Notes under the pieces: model-generated
What the model was told of the DNA's origin: nothing
What the model saw: only the letters and a program-made list of their open reading frames with translations
Databases searched by the model: none
DNA from: CAYVUV01 sp964455095
Lineage (GTDB): Bacteria; Desulfobacterota; Binatia; HRBIN30; CADEER01
Assembly: GCA_964455095.1 (NCBI GenBank)
Contig: CAYVUV010000313.1
Coordinates: 1 to 14,450 of the forward strand
Length of the DNA stretch: 14,450 nt
Direction of reading: 5' to 3'
Shown here: in pieces, positions 7,139 to 12,693 of the stretch
Layout of the letters: the number at the start of each line of letters is the position of its first letter
Numbering within the stretch: the first letter of the stretch is position 1
Position numbers and translations under genes: made by a program

Positions 7139-7760
7139 TCTTGCGGTTCGACGGTTCGCCGGGCACGACGTGCACGCGGCGGCCGAGTCGCTCGACCAGG
7201 ACGGCGTCGTCGGTCGCCGGCCCACTGCTCGCAGCGTGCGCGGCGCGAATCACTGCGGCTCGGAACACCTGCGGCGTCTGCGCCAGCCAGATGCGTTCGC
7301 GCGGCAGCGTGTCCTCGACCCACCCGTCGGCGCTCACCCGTTTGACCGTGTCGGTGCTGGGCACCGCGACCACGGCGGCGCCGTGCGCCGTGGCGGCGGC
7401 AATGGCGCGTTCGATGACCGCGGTCGCGATGAACGGTCGGGCGGCATCGTGAATGACCACGAGGTCGGCGTCCGGCGCCGCCTGCAGGCCGGCGCGGACC
7501 GAGTCCTGCCGTTCGGCTCCGCCATCGACGAGCGCGACCGTGATTCGCCATGGGCCGTGGTGTTCGAGCAACGCCGCCGCGCGGTGTCGTTCCGCCGGCG
7601 GGACGACGACCACCGCGGCCGAGATCGCCGGTGCCGCCAACAGGGCGCGCAAGGAGTGGACGAGCAGGGGGGTGCCGTTCAAGGCGACAAAGGCCTTGGG
7701 CTCTCCGGCCCCGAGTCGGGTGCCGGGTCCGGCGGCGACGAGGATGGCGGTGGTTTGCAC
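7074..7760 (-). CDS. ispD: 2-C-methyl-D-erythritol 4-phosphate cytidylyltransferase
   Basis: IspD transfers CMP from CTP to methylerythritol 4-phosphate in the non-mevalonate isoprenoid pathway. The 228 residues match the family. Motifs are ILVAAGPGTRLG (6-17) for CTP binding, Lys22 in PKAF, VDGGAERQDSVRAGL (78-92), VIHDAARPF (102-110), PSTDTVK (134-140), LAQTPQVF (159-166), TDDA (183-186) and NRKITTPEDL (205-214). The start is GTG; it gives a normal N-terminus, with six codons before the AAG loop. The bases just upstream are the U-tract of a terminator, and no Shine-Dalgarno site can be seen, which is odd for an essential gene. It lies downstream of carD, a linkage known from several phyla. 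Its usual partner ispF is not adjacent; instead the gene runs 65 bp into the end of larE. Confidence 0.95.
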   Translation of the reverse strand: MQTTAILVAAGPGTRLGAGEPKAFVALNGTPLLVHSLRALLAAPAISAAVVVVPPAERHRAAALLEHHGPWRITVALVDGGAERQDSVRAGLQAAPDADLVVIHDAARPFIATAVIERAIAAATAHGAAVVAVPSTDTVKRVSADGWVEDTLPRERIWLAQTPQVFRAAVIRAAHAASSGPATDDAVLVERLGRRVHVVPGEPSNRKITTPEDLRWAEWWLSSDQAPR

Positions 7761-7762
7761 TG

Positions 7763-7794
7763 AAAAAACAAACGGCCGGGGGATACCCGGCCGT
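7763..7794 (-). terminator. Intrinsic terminator after carD, abutting ispD
   Basis: On the minus strand a perfect 9-bp GC-rich stem (7772-7780 with 7786-7794, loop of five) is followed by TTGTTTTTTCA. This is a textbook rho-independent terminator for carD. Its T-run ends two bases before the ispD GTG, so any ispD transcript from the carD promoter must read through it. Confidence 0.88.
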
Positions 7795-7815
7795 CGGTTC
7801 GAATTGGACTCGCCG

Positions 7816-8298
7816 TCAGTGGGCGAAGATATCCTTGAGCTCTTCCATGATCTTTTCCTCGGGATGCGCCCGGGCGATCGACAGCTCTTTGACCAATAGG
7901 TTGCGGGCTGTGTCGAGCATCTTCCGCTCGCCGAACGACAGCTCCTTGTCGCCTTTGAGCACGAACAGATCGCGCAGGACCTTGGCGATCTCCAAGACGG
8001 ATCCGGTCTTGATCTTCTCCGTGTACTCGCGGTAGCGGCGGTTCCAGGTCTGCTGATCGATTTCGACCCGTTTCTCGCGCAGGATCTTGTAGACCTTGGT
8101 AACCATGTCCTTCCCGATGACCCGTCGCAGCCCCACGGAAGCGACGTTCTCGGTCGGGATCATGATGGTCATGTCGCTGTCGATGATCCGAAGCATATAA
8201 AACGTTTTTTCGGTTCCCGACACGACTCGCGCCTGGATGCTTTGGATGACGCCAACACCGTGAGCCGGGTAGACCACTTTCTCGCCCACTTTAAACAT
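7816..8298 (-). CDS. carD: CarD/CdnL-family RNA polymerase-binding transcription regulator
   Basis: CarD-family proteins bind the RNA polymerase beta subunit and stabilise open promoter complexes, especially at ribosomal RNA promoters; CdnL of Myxococcus is the close parallel. The 160 residues have the two expected parts: an N-terminal Tudor-like polymerase-interaction domain starting FKVGEKVVYPAHGVGVI (2-18), and a helical C-terminal DNA-binding domain that includes QQTWNRRYREY (82-92). Trp85 falls at the same number as the minor-groove wedge tryptophan of mycobacterial CarD. There is no extra HMGA-like tail, so it is the CdnL form. The start is set by a strong GGGAGGGAGAG ribosome site and by family homology. 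The frame is open further up to 8364, but that extension covers the promoter. It has its own promoter and terminator and precedes ispD. Confidence 0.95.
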   Translation of the reverse strand: MFKVGEKVVYPAHGVGVIQSIQARVVSGTEKTFYMLRIIDSDMTIMIPTENVASVGLRRVIGKDMVTKVYKILREKRVEIDQQTWNRRYREYTEKIKTGSVLEIAKVLRDLFVLKGDKELSFGERKMLDTARNLLVKELSIARAHPEEKIMEELKDIFAH

Positions 8299-8302
8299 CT
8301 GG

Positions 8303-8314
8303 TCTCTCCCTCCC
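8303..8314 (-). promoter_or_regulatory. Strong ribosome binding site of carD
   Basis: GGGAGGGAGAGA on the minus strand lies a few bases before the ATG at 8298. It decides the start against an in-frame ATG 22 codons upstream. Confidence 0.75.
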
Positions 8315-8335
8315 TGGCTCCGATTGAGATTCCCG

Positions 8336-8364
8336 ATTATCGCAGTCCTACCGAGCAATTTCAA
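8336..8364 (-). promoter_or_regulatory. Near-consensus sigma-70-type promoter of carD
   Basis: On the minus strand TTGAAA (8359-8364) and GATAAT (8336-8341) are 17 bp apart, each five of six to consensus. Transcription would start near 8329, about 30 bases before the carD ATG, which leaves room for the ribosome site. The rest of this gap (8365-8514) is notably more AT-rich than its surroundings. I see no gene in it and no clear terminator for the gene upstream. Confidence 0.72.
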
Positions 8365-8514
8365 ATCATTCCTTATTTTTCATGCACTTCTTGAGGAATC
8401 GAGTCTGTTGCAGGCCCTCTGGCCGGGTGACTCTGGCAAATTCCCACAAATGGAAAAGCTACGGGATTCTAGGTAGATGCAACAAGAGTCCAGAGCTTGT
8501 AGTCGAAGCCTGAG

Positions 8515-10191
8515 TCAGCGCATGGCAAGCGCAGTATCTGGCTCGGTCCAACCATCGCGCCGGAGCGCTACCACCAGCCGTTCGTCACGGCCGTAGATGT
8601 CGGAACGGAATTGGACTAACCCCGTTTCATCGACCCAGGCGGTCCAATACAGCAGGTGCACCGGGATCGGCTCGTGCAGCCAGACGGTGCGCGTCTCGCC
8701 GCTCTTGATCTGTTCGGCGACCTTATCCGGGGGCCATGCGGGGTGGTCGCGCAGGAGGTATTGGGCCAGCTCGACCGGCTTTTCCACACGAATGCAGCCC
8801 GAGCTGAAGGTGCGGTTCGCCTGCTGAAAGAGCGCCCGGGACGGCGTGTCGTGCAGATAGATCTGGAAGGGGTTCGGCAGCATGAATTTGACCCGGCCGA
8901 GCGCGTTCCATGGGCCCGGGTCCTGGCGCAGGCGATAGGGGAAGCTGGCGGGCGAGACGTGGGCCCAGTCGACGCGCGCGGGGTCGATGTTGCGTGTGTT
9001 CGGGGCCCAGCCCTGGAGCAGGCGCAGATGCTGGCTGGCCAGATAGTGCGGATCGCGGCGGACGAGCGGCAGCTTGTCCTCGACCGCCAGGCGGCGGGGA
9101 ACGTACCAGTACGGATTGAGGACCACGTGCGTCATCGCGGCGCTGAAAGCGGGTGTGCGCGTCTGCGGTTTGCCGACCACGATGCGCATGCGCAGCACCG
9201 AGTCGCCGTTCTCGACGACGGAAAGCTCGAAGCCCGGTTGGTTGACGGCGATGTACCGCGCGCCCAGGTCGGCAGGCAGCCAACGCCAGCGCTCCATGTT
9301 GAGGGCGATCTGGCGCGCGCGCGCGGTGGCAGAAACGTTCAGCGCGGCCAGGGTTGCTGGACCGACCACACCGTCCACCGCGAGCCCGTGTCGGCGCTGG
9401 AAGGCGCGCAACGCCTCGGCGAGCGGTTCATCGAAGCGCTCGCCGTTCGCCCGGTCCGCGGCGAGACTCCCGTCCGCTGCCAGTCGCGCGCGCAGCTGGC
9501 GCACGCGTGGGTCGCGCGCGCCGGGCCGCAGCTTTTCTCCCGCTTCAACTTCAGGCCAGCCACCGCGAGCAGCCAGGGCGCGGAACTGCACCAGGGCCTG
9601 GCGCAATCGCTCGTAGTCGCGCTGCGGCGGTCGCAGCGCGAGTGCCAGCTCGTTGGGATGCCCGGTCGCGAGCGCATGCTCCAGCGCCGCCATCGGGTCG
9701 GGGCGTCCGGACACGGGCGCAAACGACGCGTCGCCGGCTTCCGGGGCGACCCGACCGGCGCCCAGATGCGCGGCGTAGAGCAACATCGCATCGGAGAGCA
9801 GCAGCTCGGTGTCCGCATCTGCCGCGACCGAGCTGCCTTCCCCCGCAGCCCGAGCGCTGAGATGCGCGTCGATTTCGGTCAGGTGATAGTCGGCTGGGGC
9901 CAGGCCTTCGTCGGCAGCCGCGCGCAGGAGCGCGACGAACTCCGCTGCCTGGCCCAGGGGGCCGTCCTCGCCAAACCATGCGGGACGATAGTCGCGCGCC
10001 GCGTAGAAGCGCTGCACGAGCCCGAGGGCGCGCAACGGGCAGCCGGCCACGGCGACCGGAACCGAGTCGGCCGGTGTGCCGAGTCGAGCCCCGAGCTCCG
10101 TGCGCAACGCTGGGGTTGTGTCCGGCATCGCGCCGGCCGGCGCAGGTTCGACCAATCCGCAGGCCAGGATGAGCGCGAGCGCCCACCCCAT
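8515..10191 (-). CDS. L,D-transpeptidase, LdtD/YcbB-like, exported
   Basis: This enzyme should form or remodel non-classical cross-links in peptidoglycan in the cell envelope. From the chosen ATG it has 558 residues: a signal peptide (WALALILACGLV core, likely cut after the AGA at 19-21), a scaffold region typical of YcbB (about 55-205, with RFYAARDYRPAWF at 61-73), a peptidoglycan-binding domain (about 223-285, with LRAFQRRHGLAVDGVVGPAT), and a YkuD catalytic domain (about 312-485). The active site is complete: His447 in YLHD and SSGCIR (463-468) with Cys466. The start is uncertain. The ATG at 10191 has no ribosome site and gives a signal peptide without a basic n-region. An AGGAG at about 10250 precedes an in-frame ATT by seven bases, which would add a basic segment; an ATG at 10329 is also in frame. 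No terminator was found. Confidence 0.88.
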   Translation of the reverse strand: MGWALALILACGLVEPAPAGAMPDTTPALRTELGARLGTPADSVPVAVAGCPLRALGLVQRFYAARDYRPAWFGEDGPLGQAAEFVALLRAAADEGLAPADYHLTEIDAHLSARAAGEGSSVAADADTELLLSDAMLLYAAHLGAGRVAPEAGDASFAPVSGRPDPMAALEHALATGHPNELALALRPPQRDYERLRQALVQFRALAARGGWPEVEAGEKLRPGARDPRVRQLRARLAADGSLAADRANGERFDEPLAEALRAFQRRHGLAVDGVVGPATLAALNVSATARARQIALNMERWRWLPADLGARYIAVNQPGFELSVVENGDSVLRMRIVVGKPQTRTPAFSAAMTHVVLNPYWYVPRRLAVEDKLPLVRRDPHYLASQHLRLLQGWAPNTRNIDPARVDWAHVSPASFPYRLRQDPGPWNALGRVKFMLPNPFQIYLHDTPSRALFQQANRTFSSGCIRVEKPVELAQYLLRDHPAWPPDKVAEQIKSGETRTVWLHEPIPVHLLYWTAWVDETGLVQFRSDIYGRDERLVVALRRDGWTEPDTALAMR

Positions 10192-10493
10192 GCGGTCGAG
10201 GGCGGATTGTGCGTGCCGGTTGAATCGGTATAAGGCGGTAATTCGATGGCTCCTATCGTGCGTTTGATTTCCGAACCCCAGTTGGCGGTGGGTTCCCCGT
10301 GCTGTGCTGGTCACCGACCTGCTTCCCATCCGTAGCTTACCCTCGCGGCGCATTCTGCCAAGGTAGGGTCGATCCGAGTGACGGATTCGGTATGGTAGCA
10401 CGATGAACAGGTGGAGCAGCCGACACAAGGCATAACCAGATCAAGGCGCGTTGGGCCCGCGCTGTGATCGCATCCGTGGTGGGGACAGTGCAG
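10192..10493. other. Divergent intergenic region between L,D-transpeptidase and glgP
   Basis: This stretch holds no separate gene. The transpeptidase frame stays open leftward through it to 10428, and part may encode a longer signal segment. Weak promoter-like pairs exist both ways. On the minus strand TTGGCA (10356-10361) and TAAGCT (10334-10339) have a 16-bp spacer; if real, transcription starts near 10327, inside the ATG at 10329, and rules that start out. On the plus strand TATGGT (10391-10396) has only a poor -35. Small imperfect hairpins occur (ATCCG and CGGAT around 10371-10386) but are too short to interpret. Confidence 0.4.
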
Positions 10494-12680
10494 ATGACGG
10501 AAGCGGTAGCGATAGCGAATGGCGGAACAGGCCCCGAGTCGAGCGACGGTCGGCGCGATATTGAACGAGCGGTAGCGGAGCTCGCGGAACGCCTCCCCGA
10601 ACCACTCGTGCCCCTGGCACGGTTGGTGTTCAACTATTGTTGGTCGTGGACGCCGGGTGGCGCCGAGCTCTTCCAAGACATTGACGTGGCCGCGTGGCAT
10701 CGCTGCGGCTGCAACCCGCGCTACGTGATCGAAGCGACCTCACCGCGCCGCTTCCAGCAGCTCGCGCAGGACCCTGAGTACGTCGCGCGCGTGGCCGCGG
10801 TCGCAGGACAAGTCGATCGCGATCTGGCTTCCGTGCCGCATTCGGTCATTCCCGCCGACCGGCCGGTGGCGTATTTCTGTTCGGAGTTTGCCGTCCACTG
10901 TTCGTTGCCACTCTACGGCGGCGGGCTGGGCGTGCTTGCGGGCGATTTGCTCAAGGCCGCTTCGGACCTGGCGGTGCCGATGGTAGGCATCGGCCTGCTC
11001 TATCGCGAGGGATACTTTCACCAGCGTCTCGACCCGCAGGGCTGGCAGCGCGAGCACTGGATCAGCACCGATTTTGGACGCGTCCCCGCCGTCCAGGTGA
11101 CCGGATCAAACGGCCAGCCGCTGATCGTCGAAGTGACCATTCGCGGCCGCAACGTGAAGGTGCAGGTGTGGCGCATCGACATCGGGCGGGTGCCGTTGTA
11201 CCTGCTCGACACCGACCGGGAGGACAATCACCCGATCGACCGCTGGATCACCGACCGCCTCTATATCGGCGATCGGCACACGCGGCTGGCGCAGTATGCC
11301 GTGCTGGGTATCGGCGGGGTGCGGGCGCTGGACGCCCTGGGCATTCACCCGTGGCTCATCCATCTCAACGAGGGACATGCCGCGTTGAGCGCCTTCGAGC
11401 GCGTGCGCCGATTGGTCGAGGCGGCGCAGCCGCTCGAAGCGGCGATCGCCAACGTGCAACGCGAGACGATTTTCACCACCCACACGCCGGTGGCAGCCGG
11501 CAACGAGGGGTACAGCCGCGAAGAGCTCGAGCCGGTGCTGAGCGATTTCATCGATCAGCTCGGCATCGGACGCGATTCGTTCTATCGCCTCGGCCGCGTC
11601 AACCCGGACAACGATCACGAGCCGGCGAACATCACGCCGCTGGCGCTGCGCACGAGCCGCAACGCGAACGCCGTGTCGCGTCGCCACGGCGACGTGGCGC
11701 GCCGCATGTGGCACCCGCTCTGGCCCTATCGCGCCGTGCAGGACGTGCCCATCGGCCACGTGACCAACGGGGTCCACACGATGACGTGGATGGCGCCGGC
11801 CATGCAGGCGTTGCTCGACCGCCATCTCGGCCCCGAGTGGCGCACGCGAACCGAGGACGCGGCGCTGTGGGACCGCATCGACGAGATTCCCGACGAGGAA
11901 CTGTGGGCGGTGCGCGGTGCGCTGCGCGCGCTGTTGGTGGAAGACATTCGCCAGCGCTCGATCTTCGACCGCCTGGCACGCGGCGAGGACCCGGACTACG
12001 TCGAGAGCGCCGCGCGGGTGTTCGATCCCAACGTCTTCACCATTGGCTTCGCGCGGCGCGTCGCGACCTACAAGCGATTGTACCTGCTGACGTTGATTCC
12101 AGAGTGGGCGTGGCGCGTGCTGAGCAACCCGGAGAGACCGATTCAAGTCGTGGTCGCCGGCAAGGCACATCCGTCGGACCAGGAGGCGAAGGAAACGCTG
12201 AGCCGCTTCTACCAGCTCAAGCGCGCGCCGGAGGCCATCGGGCGGGTGGTCTTTCTCGAGGACTACGATTTGCGCATCGCGCCGCGCATCGTCGCCGGTG
12301 TCGATTTGTGGCTCAACCTGCCAAGGCCGCCGCTCGAAGCCAGCGGCACCAGCGGAATGAAGGTGACGCTCAACGGGGGCGTGAACTTCAGCGTCCTCGA
12401 CGGCTGGTGGGAAGAGGCCTACGACGGGCAGAACGGTTGGGCGATCACCACCCCTCCCGGCGATCCCCACGTACAGGACCAGCACGACGCCGAAGCGCTG
12501 TTGGGGACGCTCGAGCGCGAGATCATCCCGCTCTTCTACGACCGGGAGTCGGGCGGCGTGCCGCACGGCTGGTTGCGCCGCGTGAAGACGGCAATGCGAA
12601 CGTTGATCCCGCGCTTCACGGCGTCGCGCATGCTGCAGGAGTACGTCGACCAGCTCTATACCAACCCCACTGTGCGCTGA
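10494..12680 (+). CDS. glgP: Alpha-glucan (glycogen) phosphorylase, short bacterial type
   Basis: This pyridoxal-phosphate enzyme of family GT35 releases glucose 1-phosphate from alpha-1,4-glucans in the cytoplasm. At 728 residues it is of the shorter alpha-glucan phosphorylase type, with an N-terminal DUF3417-like segment (about 30-115, LARLVFNYCWSWTPGGAELF) and no regulatory extension. Conserved pieces are YFCSEFAVHCSLPLYGGGLG (127-146), GIGLLYREGYFHQ (165-177), HLNEGHAA, FTTHTPVAAGNE, GHVTNGVH, FARRVATYKR and EASGTSGMKVTLNGGVNFS, with the PLP-binding lysine at 623. The ATG follows GGTGGGGA by eight bases; an in-frame GTG 30 bp upstream has weaker support. It faces a DUF3536/GH57-type gene end to end, with 9 bp between them, which fits a glucan-turnover locus. 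There is no glgA, glgB or glgC in view. Confidence 0.94.
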   Translation: MTEAVAIANGGTGPESSDGRRDIERAVAELAERLPEPLVPLARLVFNYCWSWTPGGAELFQDIDVAAWHRCGCNPRYVIEATSPRRFQQLAQDPEYVARVAAVAGQVDRDLASVPHSVIPADRPVAYFCSEFAVHCSLPLYGGGLGVLAGDLLKAASDLAVPMVGIGLLYREGYFHQRLDPQGWQREHWISTDFGRVPAVQVTGSNGQPLIVEVTIRGRNVKVQVWRIDIGRVPLYLLDTDREDNHPIDRWITDRLYIGDRHTRLAQYAVLGIGGVRALDALGIHPWLIHLNEGHAALSAFERVRRLVEAAQPLEAAIANVQRETIFTTHTPVAAGNEGYSREELEPVLSDFIDQLGIGRDSFYRLGRVNPDNDHEPANITPLALRTSRNANAVSRRHGDVARRMWHPLWPYRAVQDVPIGHVTNGVHTMTWMAPAMQALLDRHLGPEWRTRTEDAALWDRIDEIPDEELWAVRGALRALLVEDIRQRSIFDRLARGEDPDYVESAARVFDPNVFTIGFARRVATYKRLYLLTLIPEWAWRVLSNPERPIQVVVAGKAHPSDQEAKETLSRFYQLKRAPEAIGRVVFLEDYDLRIAPRIVAGVDLWLNLPRPPLEASGTSGMKVTLNGGVNFSVLDGWWEEAYDGQNGWAITTPPGDPHVQDQHDAEALLGTLEREIIPLFYDRESGGVPHGWLRRVKTAMRTLIPRFTASRMLQEYVDQLYTNPTVR

Positions 12681-12693
12681 GCGGCGCGCTCAG
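12677..12693. other. Perfect 7-bp hairpin containing both convergent stop codons
   Basis: CTGAGCG (12677-12683) and CGCTCAG (12687-12693) are exact inverted repeats around GCG. The glgP TGA lies in the left arm and the stop of the opposing gene, read on the minus strand, in the right arm. It may form in both mRNAs at their 3' ends. No T-run follows on either strand. Confidence 0.45.

Noticed and set aside
8299..8364. 22-residue N-terminal extension of carD
   Set aside because: It overlaps the near-consensus promoter and skips the strong ribosome site; CarD proteins begin at the MFKVGEKVVYP position.
8417..8437. Direct repeat CTCTGGC at 8417 and 8431 upstream of carD
   Set aside because: Seven bases with 14-bp spacing could be a regulator site but is too short to separate from chance.
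10156..10191. Lipoprotein signal (ILAC) in the L,D-transpeptidase
   Set aside because: The hydrophobic stretch before the Cys is too short from the likely start and -2 is Leu. An AxA site further on fits signal peptidase I better.
8656..10233. A 525-codon plus-strand frame opposite the L,D-transpeptidase
   Set aside because: Antisense shadow of a gene with a complete active site; no motif and no start signal.
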